Assembly (NCBI RefSeq): GCF_017377775.1
Contig: NZ_JAFVLN010000001.1
Span: 1,271,183 to 1,335,182, forward strand
Source of the DNA: Streptomyces sp. VRA16 Mangrove soil
GTDB taxonomy: Bacteria; Actinomycetota; Actinomycetes; Streptomycetales; Streptomycetaceae
Direction of reading: 5' to 3'
Length of the DNA stretch: 64,000 nucleotides
Shown: positions 50,795 to 59,147 of the stretch, one piece after another
Position numbering within the stretch: position 1 is the first letter of the stretch
Layout of the letters: each line of letters starts with the position of its first letter
The notes under the pieces: generated by a model
Database searches by the model: none
Told to the model about the DNA's origin: nothing
Seen by the model: only the letters and a program-made list of their open reading frames with translations
Position numbers and translations under genes: made by a program

Positions 50795-51379
50795 ATGTCG
50801 CAAGCCCCACGTATCGGGGAGAGCCCAGCACACCAGCCCGATCTCGAGAAGCTCATGGCGGAGGTCGAACAAGGGGATCAGGACGCGTTCGCCGTGCTGT
50901 ACGACGCGGTCGCCGGCCCTGTGTTCGGCACGGTGCACAAGGTCCTGCGCGATCACGCGCAGTCCGAGGAGGTGACACAGGAGGTCTTCGTCGAGGTGTG
51001 GCGCAACGCGGCCGCCTACCGCCCCGAGCGCGGCACGGCCATCACCTGGATCCTCACCCTGGCCCACCGGCGGACCGTCGACCGGATCCGCTCCGTCGAG
51101 TCCGCGGCCGCCCGCGATCACAAAGCGGCCCTGCTGGCGCACACTCCGGAGTTCGACCAGGTCAGCGAGCAAGTGGAGGCCCACTTCGAACGGGAGCAAT
51201 TGCGGCGCTGCCTGCAGTCGCTCACCGAGATCCAGCGGCAGTCCGTGACGCTTGCCTACTACCAGGGCCTCACCTACCAGCAGGTCGCTGACAGACTGTC
51301 GGCTCCGTTGGGCACGATCAAGACGCGACTGCGGGACGGACTCATCCGGCTCCGCGACTGCCTGGGGGTGACCGCATGA
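50795..51379 (+). CDS. sigK: ECF sigma factor SigK
   Basis: A 194-residue ECF sigma factor. Region 2 is VLYDAVAGPVFGTVHKVLRD, QSEEVTQEVFVEVWRNAAAY and ITWILTLAHRRTVDRIRSVE; region 4 is LTEIQRQSVTLAYYQGLTYQ and QVADRLSAPLGTIKTRLRDG. It is overlapped (ATGA) by the anti-sigma gene, and two fasciclin genes follow, the same association as mycobacterial sigK-rskA with mpt70/mpt83. SigK there drives expression of fasciclin-type secreted antigens and is held at the membrane by RskA until released by regulated proteolysis. Confidence 0.92.
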   Translation: MSQAPRIGESPAHQPDLEKLMAEVEQGDQDAFAVLYDAVAGPVFGTVHKVLRDHAQSEEVTQEVFVEVWRNAAAYRPERGTAITWILTLAHRRTVDRIRSVESAAARDHKAALLAHTPEFDQVSEQVEAHFEREQLRRCLQSLTEIQRQSVTLAYYQGLTYQQVADRLSAPLGTIKTRLRDGLIRLRDCLGVTA

Positions 51380-52125
51380 CCGACACACCCGATCTGCACA
51401 TGCTCACCGGCGCCTACGCGTTGGACGCACTGGAGGACGAGGAACGCCAGGCCTTCGAGGCGCACTTGACCCGATGCGCCGCGTGCGAGCAGGAAGTGCG
51501 TGAGCTGTCCGCGGCTGCGGCACGGCTGGGCCTCGCCGCCACCCTGTCTCCACCTGCCCACCTGAAGAACCAGGTCATGGGTCGGATCACCGAGGTCCGC
51601 CAGGAACCGCCCCACGCACCCGTCTCCGTGGTGTACCGGCAGGCCCCGCGCGGGCGCGCGCTGCGCTGGGCGCTCGCCGCCTGCGTAGCCGGGATGGCCG
51701 TGCTCGGCGGTACGACGGTCTGGCAGCACCACCAGGCGGACGAGGCCCGCCGACAGGCGTGGGCCACCCAGGTCCAGTCCGAACGGATCGCCGAGGTGCT
51801 CTCCGCGCCGGACGCCAAGGTGGCCTCGGCCGCCGTCACGGGCGGGGCACACGGCTCGGTCGTCGTCTCGCGCAGCAGGGACAAGGCTGTCTTCATCGCA
51901 TCCGGTATGGCCGAGCCGCCGAAGGGCAAGGTGTACGAGCTGTGGTTCGCCGACGGCGACCACATGCGCCCGGCCGGCCTGATGGATCCCTCCCGCGCCG
52001 ATCAGAGCGTTCTGCTGGCCGGGGCTGTCGGCGAGGCCTCCGGCATGGGCGTGACCCTCGAACCGGCCGGAGGGTCGAAGCAGCCCACGACGCAGCCGCT
52101 GGCCCTGCTGGACCTGCCCGCCTGA
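51376..52125 (+). CDS. rskA: Anti-sigma-K factor RskA-like zinc protein
   Basis: A 249-residue membrane-bound anti-sigma factor. The cytoplasmic N-terminus holds the ZAS zinc motif His30-x3-Cys34-x2-Cys37 (AHLTRCAACEQE) that folds around region 4 of SigK. Residues about 95-117 are a single membrane helix (RWALAACVAGMAVLGGTTVW). The outer domain contains KAVFIASGMAEPPKGKVYEL and PLALLDLPA, the RskA C-terminal fold. The ATG overlaps the sigK stop, so the pair is made in stoichiometric amounts. It would release SigK after proteolysis on the outer face. Confidence 0.92.
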   Translation: MTDTPDLHMLTGAYALDALEDEERQAFEAHLTRCAACEQEVRELSAAAARLGLAATLSPPAHLKNQVMGRITEVRQEPPHAPVSVVYRQAPRGRALRWALAACVAGMAVLGGTTVWQHHQADEARRQAWATQVQSERIAEVLSAPDAKVASAAVTGGAHGSVVVSRSRDKAVFIASGMAEPPKGKVYELWFADGDHMRPAGLMDPSRADQSVLLAGAVGEASGMGVTLEPAGGSKQPTTQPLALLDLPA

Positions 52126-52128
52126 GTC

Positions 52129-52176
52129 GGCCGCGTCAGGGGTGCGCCGGCACCGGGGCGCGCCCCTGACGCGGCC
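52129..52176. terminator. Long terminator between rskA and the convergent fasciclin gene
   Basis: A 20-bp stem with one G-U pair and an 8-nt loop begins 4 bp after the rskA stop and ends 18 bp from the stop of the fasciclin gene on the other strand. It can serve both. Confidence 0.8.
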
Positions 52177-52193
52177 GTGCCGCGATGGAACCG

Positions 52194-52775
52194 TCACTTC
52201 TTGGGCATCAGGACGGTGTCGATGATGTGGACGGTGGCGTTCGAGGTCTGTACGTCGCCGCAGACGATGTTCGCGGTGTCGTTGACCTTGTACTTGTCGC
52301 CGGTCCCGGACGTGGTCAGGTTGCTTCCCTCCAGCGTTTTGAACGTGCCGTCGGCGAGTTTGCCCTGGGTGACCTTCTCGCCCACCACGTGGTAGGTAAG
52401 GATCTTGGTGAGCTGGGCCTTGTCGTTGAGGACCTTGTCCAGGTCGGCTTTCGGGATCTTCGCGAAGGCCTCGTTGGTCGGCGCGAACACCGTGATGTCC
52501 TTGGCGTTGTTCAGGGTGTCCACCAGGCCGGCCTTCTTGACCGCGGTCACCAGAGTGGACAGTTCGGGGTTGTGGGACGCGGCGGTGGCCACCGGGTCCT
52601 TGGCCATGCCGTCGAACGAGCCGGCACCGTCCTTCGGCACCGACGCACACGCCGGACCGAACGGTCCGCTCATGTCGTCGGCCGAGGCGGCCGGGGCCAG
52701 CGTCGCCAGTGACAGCGGCAGCGCCAGTGCCGCGGAACCGACCAGGATCCGGACGCTTGCGTGGTGAGTGTTCAT
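52194..52775 (-). CDS. Secreted fasciclin-domain protein
   Basis: A 193-residue secreted protein with a Sec signal peptide of 32 residues (SAALALPLSLATLAPAASA) and no lipobox Cys, so probably released or wall-associated. Residues about 45-193 are a fasciclin (FAS1) domain: NPELSTLVTAVKKAGLVDTL, ITVFAPTNEAFAKIPKADLD, KILTYHVVGEKVTQGKLADG, VCGDVQTSNATVHIIDTVLM. FAS1 domains mediate adhesion and protein contacts, like mycobacterial MPT70. It is convergent with rskA and divergent from a paralogous lipoprotein, and is a likely SigK target. Confidence 0.92.
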   Translation of the reverse strand: MNTHHASVRILVGSAALALPLSLATLAPAASADDMSGPFGPACASVPKDGAGSFDGMAKDPVATAASHNPELSTLVTAVKKAGLVDTLNNAKDITVFAPTNEAFAKIPKADLDKVLNDKAQLTKILTYHVVGEKVTQGKLADGTFKTLEGSNLTTSGTGDKYKVNDTANIVCGDVQTSNATVHIIDTVLMPKK

Positions 52776-52926
52776 GATCAACCCTCCAGTGCAGCGGGCC
52801 CGCCGGGCCCCCGAGCGGCCCAGAGCCGGTGAGGCCGCGGGCTGCCGGGGTCGGTGCATCCTTCGCGCCCTCACATCAGTGATTCGTCACCACCCCCTCT
52901 GGCGGATTGCCCCGATAAGTAAAATT

Positions 52927-52940
52927 TGTCGATTTCGACA
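52927..52940. promoter_or_regulatory. TGTCGATTTCGACA dyad
   Basis: A 14-bp inverted repeat with 6-bp arms in the divergent promoter region of the two fasciclin genes, 152 bp upstream of the secreted one. It lies in an unusually AT-rich patch (AAGTAAAATTTG). Confidence 0.4.
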
Positions 52941-53059
52941 TCCGGGCCCCGGCACCCGGATCACCGTGGAGCGGCGGGAGCGCCCGCAGACATCGGGCGC
53001 CATTCGTACACGGATCACTCTTTCGGGGTCTGACCAATCCGCCGTCCCGGGCGCACCGG

Positions 53060-53071
53060 ATCACCGGTGAT
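53060..53071. promoter_or_regulatory. ATCACCGGTGAT perfect 12-bp palindrome
   Basis: A perfect palindrome 44 bp upstream of the lipoprotein fasciclin start, a candidate operator in the shared intergenic region. Confidence 0.4.
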
Positions 53072-53114
53072 GAAGGCGGATGGCCTTCACCGTTCCGATC
53101 GCTGAGGGATTGTC

Positions 53115-53762
53115 ATGCAGACTCCACTCCGTCGTGTCGCCGTCGCCGTCGCTGCCGCCGCCCTGCTGCCGCTGGCCCTGACCGCGTGCTCCGACAGCGA
53201 CTCCAAGGACAAGGCTTCCGGCAGTGCCGCTTCGGCGTCGAAGGCATCGGGCACGCCCAGCGCCTCCAACGACATGAGCACCACCGATCAGCCGTTCGGT
53301 ACCGCGTGCGCGTCGGTGCCGGAGGACGGGGCCGGCTCCTTCGACGGCATGGCCAAGGACCCGGTCGCCACCGCCGCCTCGAACAACCCGGCCCTGTCCA
53401 CCCTCGTCACCGCCGTGAAGAAGGCCGGCCTGGTCGACACCCTCAACAACGCCCAGAACATCACGGTCTTCGCGCCGACCAACGAGGCCTTCGCGAAGAT
53501 CCCGAAGGCGGACCTGGACAAGGTCCTCAACGACAAGGCCCAGCTCACCAAGATCCTCACGTACCACGTGGTGGGCCAGAAGCTGGCCCCGAAGGACCTG
53601 GAGAACGGCTCCTTCGAGACCCTGGAGAAGTCGAAGCTCACCACGTCGGGCTCCGGTGAGTCCTACAAGGTCAACGACTCGGCCAAGGTGGTCTGCGGCA
53701 ACGTGAAGACCGCCAACGCCACCGTCTACATCATCGACACCGTCCTCATGCCGAAGAGCTGA
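53115..53762 (+). CDS. Fasciclin-domain lipoprotein
   Basis: A 215-residue lipoprotein. The lipobox is ALTAC with Cys25, so it is membrane-anchored, unlike its paralogue at 52194. A Ser/Ala/Lys/Asp-rich linker (residues 26-65) extends it through the wall. The FAS1 domain is almost identical to the neighbour over long stretches (KKAGLVDTLNNA, ITVFAPTNEAFAKIPKADLD), showing recent duplication. The pair mirrors mycobacterial MPT70 (secreted) and MPT83 (lipoprotein). Expected SigK target. Confidence 0.93.
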   Translation: MQTPLRRVAVAVAAAALLPLALTACSDSDSKDKASGSAASASKASGTPSASNDMSTTDQPFGTACASVPEDGAGSFDGMAKDPVATAASNNPALSTLVTAVKKAGLVDTLNNAQNITVFAPTNEAFAKIPKADLDKVLNDKAQLTKILTYHVVGQKLAPKDLENGSFETLEKSKLTTSGSGESYKVNDSAKVVCGNVKTANATVYIIDTVLMPKS

Positions 53763-53770
53763 ACCACTCC

Positions 53771-53799
53771 GTGCGGCCCTGCCCCGTGCCGGGCCGCAC
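53771..53799 (+). terminator. Hairpin after the fasciclin lipoprotein gene
   Basis: GTGCGGCCC and GGGCCGCAC pair over 9 bp with an 11-nt loop, beginning 9 bp after the stop. Confidence 0.7.
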
Positions 53800-54015
53800 A
53801 CCGAGTCCGCGGGACCGTACGACGGCCCTGTGCGCGTGAACGCCTCACGACCGCCCGAGAGCCCGGCCTTGTCTGCTGTGCCGTGCGACGTGCACGAGAT
53901 CGCCCGAAGACCGCGCGGAGCCCTCGTGCCCCCCCCGTGACCGCATCCGTCACGGCGCCGTGGGCGGAAGGATCAGCACAAGGAGATCCAAGGGTGACGT
54001 CCGCGAGGTAGCCGC

Positions 54016-54918
54016 ATGACCATCGTTCCCCCGCGCGCCCTGGAACCGTTGCGCCGACGAGCCGGGCAGATCCTGTTCACTCGCGTCGCCGGATCCGAGG
54101 GCCCCCGTAATCGCGCACTGATCCATGGCACTCCCGGGCCCCGGTGGTTTCCGCCGGACAGCCCCGTACGTCGCGTGCACGCCGACAGCGCCATGTTCAT
54201 CGGCGGGCTGTCGGCCCTGCTGTTGCAGACCCTTCACCCGGTGGCGATGGCCGCGGTCGCCGCCCACTCCGGCTACCGCGGCGACCCCTGGGGCCGTCTG
54301 CACCGCACCAGCACGTTCCTCGCCACCACGACGTACGGGACCGCGGATGCTGCACAAGCAGCCTGCGACCGGGTCAACGCCGTGCATGCCGGGATCCGGG
54401 GCATCACCGAACGGGGCGTCACCTACCGCGCCTGTGACCCGCACCTCGTCGAGTGGGTCCACATCGCCGAGGTCGGTTCCTTCCTGCGGGCCCACCAGCG
54501 TTTCGGCGCCCACCGGCTCACGGCCGACGAGTGCGACGAGTACGTCGCGCAGACGGCACGCATCGCCCGCGCCCTCGGAGTGCCCGAACCGCCCCTGACC
54601 GTGGCCGAGTTGCGGGCCCGCATCTCGGCCTACCGCCCCGAACTGCGGCCGACGACGCAGGCACTGGACACCGCCCGCTACCTGATGTTCAGCCCACCGC
54701 TCCCCGTCGCCGCCCTGCCCGTCTACGCCGTACTCGCGTCCAACGCTGTAGCCCTGCTGCCACCGTGGGCGGCGGCGCAACTACGCCTGCCACGCTGGGG
54801 GCGCGCGGAACGATGGACGGTCCGGCCGGCGGGCAGGCTCGCCACCGGCGCGATCCGCTGGGCGATGCGTGACCCCGCGCAAACCGGGTCGGTGCCGGTG
54901 TCCGCGCCCAGTTCTTGA
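54016..54918 (+). CDS. MpaB-type oxygenase (DUF2236) family protein
   Basis: A 300-residue protein of the ER-bound oxygenase MpaB/rubber-oxygenase family. Conserved features: SAMFIGGLSALLLQTLHPVA, AAHSGYRGDPWGRLHRTSTF, DPHLVEWVHIAEVGSFLRAH with the conserved His, and AQTARIARALGVPEPPLTVA. Some family members cleave isoprenoid chains using heme, others are uncharacterised. The hydrophobic region at residues about 225-250 (LPVAALPVYAVLASNAVALL) could contact membranes. It is a single gene after a terminator. Confidence 0.85.
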   Translation: MTIVPPRALEPLRRRAGQILFTRVAGSEGPRNRALIHGTPGPRWFPPDSPVRRVHADSAMFIGGLSALLLQTLHPVAMAAVAAHSGYRGDPWGRLHRTSTFLATTTYGTADAAQAACDRVNAVHAGIRGITERGVTYRACDPHLVEWVHIAEVGSFLRAHQRFGAHRLTADECDEYVAQTARIARALGVPEPPLTVAELRARISAYRPELRPTTQALDTARYLMFSPPLPVAALPVYAVLASNAVALLPPWAAAQLRLPRWGRAERWTVRPAGRLATGAIRWAMRDPAQTGSVPVSAPSS

Positions 54919-55024
54919 CGCCGCGCGAAACCCGGGCTCCGGATCCTCGGCACAATCGATGTCCGGGCCCGGACGAGAGGCCCGCCGCGAGAGCTTGAGT
55001 CGGCCAAGGAGATCGGTCCGCGGT

Positions 55025-56365
55025 TCACCGGCTCACGGTGGCTTTTCCCATGGAGACCAGGAGTTGCGCGGCGGCGTGTCCGGGACCGCGTGCGGCGAGC
55101 GCGGCCGACCAGCGCGCCATGCCGGGGCGGACGGTGCGCTGCAGGGCGTCCAGTGCCGACCCCACCTCGCGCGCCGACAGACGGTTGGGATCGCGGACGA
55201 TGCCGACTCCGGCACGTTCCGCATCGCGTGCGATGGCGAACTGGTCGCTGGAGAACGGCAGGATCAACGCGGCCACACCGAAGCGCAGGCATTCGGTGAA
55301 CGAGTTGTTGCCCCCGTGGTGGACCATCGCGTCCACATGGGGCAGCAGGGCCTGCTGGGGAACGGACCCGGCGACAACGACGCGATCGTCTTCCGCCAGA
55401 TCGGCGAGGCAGGCCGTGCGCCGGCCCGCAGCCACCACGACCGCCGTCGTGACGGGCCCCTGAAGGGCACCCTGGACGACAGTTCTCAGGACGTCGTCCC
55501 GGGCACCCAGGAACGTGCCGAGCGCCACCAGGACGACCCTGTCCGCTGTGGCGCGCAGTCTCCGCAGGCGCCCGGTCCACACCTCGTCGAGCGGTTCGAG
55601 CGGGCCGGTCATGTGCCCCGCATAGACATGTCGCTGCCCCTCGGGCGGCACGGGCAGCCACGGCAGCCGCGGATACGCGTAGACGACCGAGAGGGGCGAG
55701 GCCAGCGCGAACGCGCGGTCCACCCTGGGGGCCTCCGGTGCCGTGGCGTGAATGAACTCGTCGAACAGCGCCGTGAAGGAGCTGTCGTTGTCCTGGGCCA
55801 CGGTGATCAACTCTGCCAGCTCTCGTGCAGCAGGTTGCAGAGCGGACGGCCAGTCGTAGGGGACACCGAACCACTGGCCCTCCGCGCCGGGGATGTAGGT
55901 CGGGTGCCCCGGGCAGTACGTCGCGTACCTGACCCGCAGGCAGTGCAGGGCGAGCGTGACCGCGTAGCTGAGCTGGTCCACGACGTACCAGTCGGGTCGT
56001 AGCCGTTCGTGGAGCGCGCGGAGTTCCTCGAAGACGGTGTGGGGAGCGGACAGCATGTCCGCCCGGCGGTGACGCGCCTGCGTCATCAACGTGTCGACCG
56101 CACCCCGCCGGGTGGCATCCAGGAACTCGTGCAGTCTGGCCGCCTCGGAGGCTGCCTGTTCCGTCGCCTCGGCCACGCCGGTGTTGGCGTTACGGGTCAC
56201 GGTCAGCGGGACGAACCGGACGCCGGCACGCTCGGCCAGGTCCGCGAAGGCGGGGGAACAGGCGAAGTGCACGTCGGCGCCTCGCGCCCGCAGGGCGGCG
56301 GCCAGTACCGACAGGGGACGGGCGTGCGAGAAGAACGGCGGACTGATGATCACGACGCGTGGCAT
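55025..56365 (-). CDS. UGT/MGT-type glycosyltransferase (GT1 fold)
   Basis: A 446-residue GT-B glycosyltransferase. ATG 56365 begins VVIISPPFFSHARPLSVLAA, the start of the acceptor-binding half. The C-terminal nucleotide-sugar half has VVLVALGTFLGARDDVLRTV, DRVVVAGSVPQQALLPHVDA and MVHHGGNNSFTECLRFGVAA, the MGT/UGT family motif with the donor-binding HHGG. Members glycosylate small lipophilic or macrolide-like acceptors. It is divergent from a second, different glycosyltransferase with a 146-bp shared promoter region. Confidence 0.9.
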   Translation of the reverse strand: MPRVVIISPPFFSHARPLSVLAAALRARGADVHFACSPAFADLAERAGVRFVPLTVTRNANTGVAEATEQAASEAARLHEFLDATRRGAVDTLMTQARHRRADMLSAPHTVFEELRALHERLRPDWYVVDQLSYAVTLALHCLRVRYATYCPGHPTYIPGAEGQWFGVPYDWPSALQPAARELAELITVAQDNDSSFTALFDEFIHATAPEAPRVDRAFALASPLSVVYAYPRLPWLPVPPEGQRHVYAGHMTGPLEPLDEVWTGRLRRLRATADRVVLVALGTFLGARDDVLRTVVQGALQGPVTTAVVVAAGRRTACLADLAEDDRVVVAGSVPQQALLPHVDAMVHHGGNNSFTECLRFGVAALILPFSSDQFAIARDAERAGVGIVRDPNRLSAREVGSALDALQRTVRPGMARWSAALAARGPGHAAAQLLVSMGKATVSR

Positions 56366-56511
56366 GACCGACGTTCGGCCGGGCCGGGCCAGACGGATGC
56401 ACCGGACGACGGGCAGCGCGTCGCCGGCTGCTCCCGCACACCCGGCCGCATCCGTGTGCACCGTGTCGGCAGAAGTCGCTGCGATTCCTCTTCCGCGCAG
56501 AAGGAGACCGC

Positions 56512-58608
56512 GTGTCGACCTCAGTCCAGCCGTGCGATACCGCCTCGTCAGCGCTGCGCCACGACGCTCACGACCCGCTGGTGAGCGCACGGCACGCCTT
56601 CTTCCGCGGCACGCACGCGTCGCGCTCGGCTCCTCCCACGAGCACGCAGCGGGCGAGCGACCTGGAACGGCTGCTCGACGCCGAGTACGCGCCGCGTTTG
56701 CGTCTCGGCGAGGCAGGCGCGCGTGAGCCGAGCACCGCCGACCTCACCCTCGCCCGCCTTCGGCGACTGTGCCGCCTCGCGGCACCGCTCTCACCCGAAG
56801 CCCTGCTCGCCCATGACCGCCAGGGGCCGCTGCTGGACTCCGTCCTGGCCGAGATGTGGACGGACACCGTGCGCAGCTACGGGAGGCCGCGCGCCGAGGC
56901 CGTCCTGCGCCGTCTGCTCACACGGACGGACACGGATCACCTCCGTACGACGTTCCTGCTGGACTGCGCGGAATCGACGGGGCTGCGTCCCCTGTCGGCG
57001 GACGAGGCGACCGCCCTGCCCCTCGTCGGCAGCCGTGCCGCCAGGCATGCCCTGTGGCGGTATCTGCACAGCCTGCCCGACGGCCCGGCACACCTGCCCG
57101 GGACCGGGCAGCCGAACGACCCGTACGAACGACTGCTCCTGGAGGCACCGGCCGCGCGGGCCGAGGGAGCGCGGCGGCCGTCCGGGCTCGTCGTCGCACA
57201 GACGATGCTCCAGGGCGACCTCGACGCTCCCGGCCGGGGAGCCAGCGGCGGAATGGCCGTCCTCCTGGACGGGCTCGGGGACCGGCTCGCGCGCAACGAA
57301 CACATCGACCATGTCGTGACCGTGGTGACGGTGGGGCGCGCCGCCCTGGCGCACGATTCCCGCCTCGTGCACGAGCGCCGCCCCGGCCACTGGATCGTGC
57401 GCCTGCCCGTCGACGCGCAGGCGCCGCCCTCGCCCGACCACTGGCCGGAGCACCGGGCCGCGCTCAGCTGGTGGGCGACGCGGCTGCTGGCCGCCCTGCC
57501 CCGACGTGTGGACGTACTGCACGTCAGGTACGCCGACGATGCCGCGCTGGCCCTCGCGCAGGCCGCCCGCCGGACGGGAGCACGCCTGGTGTTCACCGCC
57601 ACGCCCGATCCGCATCGCACGATCGCGCAGAAGTACGCCGGCGCCGAGCCGCTGGGCGCGGAGCGAGCGGGACAGCTCCGCGGCGACCTGCACCGCGTGT
57701 TCTGCGCGGACCGTCTCGTGCAGCGTGCCGATGAGGTCATCGGGATCGCCGGTCCCTGTGGAGCCGGGGATCTGGTTCGCCATTTCCCCCTTCTGGAAGA
57801 CCGCTACGGAGTCACCGGGCCCGCCGCGCCTCCCGAGGGAATCACCCCTTACGTGACGGCGCAGGACGAGGAGGCGCGGCGGCGCAAGGCGCTGGAGGAC
57901 CTGTTCGCCGGTGGGAACCGCCCGGACGCGTTGTCACCGGACGACCGGAAACTGCCGCTTCTGCTGTGTGTGGGCCGCCTGCACCCCGTCAAGCAGCAGG
58001 CCCTTTTGGTCCGTACGTGGCTCACGACGGAACTGTGGCGCTCGACCACCCTGGTGTTGGTCGGCGGCAGCCCCACGGACCCCTCCGAGCACGAGCTGCG
58101 GACACAGGCCACGATCCGAGCCCTGCTCGACGGCCACGGAGCCGCAGCGACACGCCTGGCGATGATTCCCGCGCTGCCGAACGCCGAGATCAGACGCCTG
58201 GAGCACGCTCTCGCCGATACCGATACCGATACCGATACCGATACCGATACCGGTACCGGCGTCGGCCCTGCGGCGGCCTGGTACGTCTGCCCGAGCGTCA
58301 AGGAGGAGTTCGGCATCGCGATCCTGGAGGCAATGGAGGCGGGTCTGCCGGCCGCCGGGCCGCGCCGTGGGGGAGTGGCCCACTACCTGCGCGACGGGGA
58401 CAACGGCATCCTGCTCGACACATCCAGTCCCTCGGCCCTGGCCCGCGGGCTCCACCGGATCAAGAACCTGCCCGAAGCCCGCCGTCAGGACATGGCCCGC
58501 GCCGCCCGGGACACCGCCACAACCCGCTACGCGCTGTCCGACATGGCCGATGCCCTGGCTGCCACGTACGCGGCGACGGCAGCGCGGCGGGCCGAGTACG
58601 GTGCGTGA
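56512..58608 (+). CDS. Large GT4-like glycosyltransferase with N-terminal extension
   Basis: A 698-residue protein starting at GTG 56512. The first 200 residues are a helical extension with no family. The GT-B core follows: SGLVVAQTMLQGDLDAPGRG and SGGMAVLLDGLGDRLARN (acceptor half with the conserved GG), then LLLCVGRLHPVKQQALLVRT and VCPSVKEEFGIAILEAMEAG with the E-x7-E motif of retaining GT4 enzymes such as sucrose-phosphate synthase. A CGATAC repeat encodes Asp-Thr pairs just before that motif. The pair of divergent glycosyltransferases may build one glycoconjugate. Confidence 0.88.
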   Translation: MSTSVQPCDTASSALRHDAHDPLVSARHAFFRGTHASRSAPPTSTQRASDLERLLDAEYAPRLRLGEAGAREPSTADLTLARLRRLCRLAAPLSPEALLAHDRQGPLLDSVLAEMWTDTVRSYGRPRAEAVLRRLLTRTDTDHLRTTFLLDCAESTGLRPLSADEATALPLVGSRAARHALWRYLHSLPDGPAHLPGTGQPNDPYERLLLEAPAARAEGARRPSGLVVAQTMLQGDLDAPGRGASGGMAVLLDGLGDRLARNEHIDHVVTVVTVGRAALAHDSRLVHERRPGHWIVRLPVDAQAPPSPDHWPEHRAALSWWATRLLAALPRRVDVLHVRYADDAALALAQAARRTGARLVFTATPDPHRTIAQKYAGAEPLGAERAGQLRGDLHRVFCADRLVQRADEVIGIAGPCGAGDLVRHFPLLEDRYGVTGPAAPPEGITPYVTAQDEEARRRKALEDLFAGGNRPDALSPDDRKLPLLLCVGRLHPVKQQALLVRTWLTTELWRSTTLVLVGGSPTDPSEHELRTQATIRALLDGHGAAATRLAMIPALPNAEIRRLEHALADTDTDTDTDTDTGTGVGPAAAWYVCPSVKEEFGIAILEAMEAGLPAAGPRRGGVAHYLRDGDNGILLDTSSPSALARGLHRIKNLPEARRQDMARAARDTATTRYALSDMADALAATYAATAARRAEYGA
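58215..58256 (+). repeat. In-frame CGATAC hexamer repeat
   Basis: Six perfect copies of CGATAC plus one CGGTAC, encoding Asp-Thr repeats in the GT4-like protein. The unit is 6 bp, so copy-number change would alter linker length without shifting frame. Confidence 0.85.
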
Positions 58609-58687
58609 CGCGAGGCCCGCAATGACCGGTGACCCGGTCAGGCAGCGCTGCTCGTGGGGGCGCGGCTGAAACACACCGTTTCGTGGG

Positions 58688-58709
58688 CGGCCCCTTGTTG
58701 GGCCGTTTT
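58688..58709 (+). terminator. Hairpin with U tract after the GT4-like gene
   Basis: CGGCCC and GGGCCG pair around a 6-nt loop and are followed by TTTTC, 80 bp after the stop. Confidence 0.6.
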
Positions 58710-59147
58710 CGCGGCGGTCGGCGTGTTGCTGCATGGGCCGCTTCTCACCGGCCGTCTCCTCGGTCTGGCCCGTGCGTGTTGAACGCCTGTGTCGTGGCAC
58801 CGCCGGGGACGGCGCTCCCGCGCCGTGCCGGCCCCGGCCATCCGGTGCGCTTGGTCGTGGCCGGCCCGCTCCGGCCGTGCGTACGGTTGGCCGGGCCGTG
58901 GCGGCTGCTCTGGCGGCGGGTGACGGGGCGCCATGATGAGTTCGGCAAGACGGAACGCTGATCGTCACACCATCCGCCGCCGTACGGGTACGGGAGTTCA
59001 CCTCGTGTCACCCGTTGCCGCGATACCGCCGAACACCTTTGGTCAAGCGGCAGGTGAAGACCTAGGTCCCCGTCGGTGAAGGCGACCGTGAAGGACGTCT
59101 CCTGCGCCCGCTGCCGTGGCGCGGGCGGACGGGCCCGTCCGCCGGTT
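58710..59147. other. Gene-free stretch
   Basis: No confirmed gene. A 63-codon GTG frame ending at 58961 has moderate third-position bias but no recognisable domain and no ribosome site, so it is not called. Confidence 0.35.

Noticed and set aside
52927..52940. TGTCGA here as a second ECF42 promoter
   Set aside because: It is part of a symmetric dyad and has no CGA element at the right spacing toward either gene.
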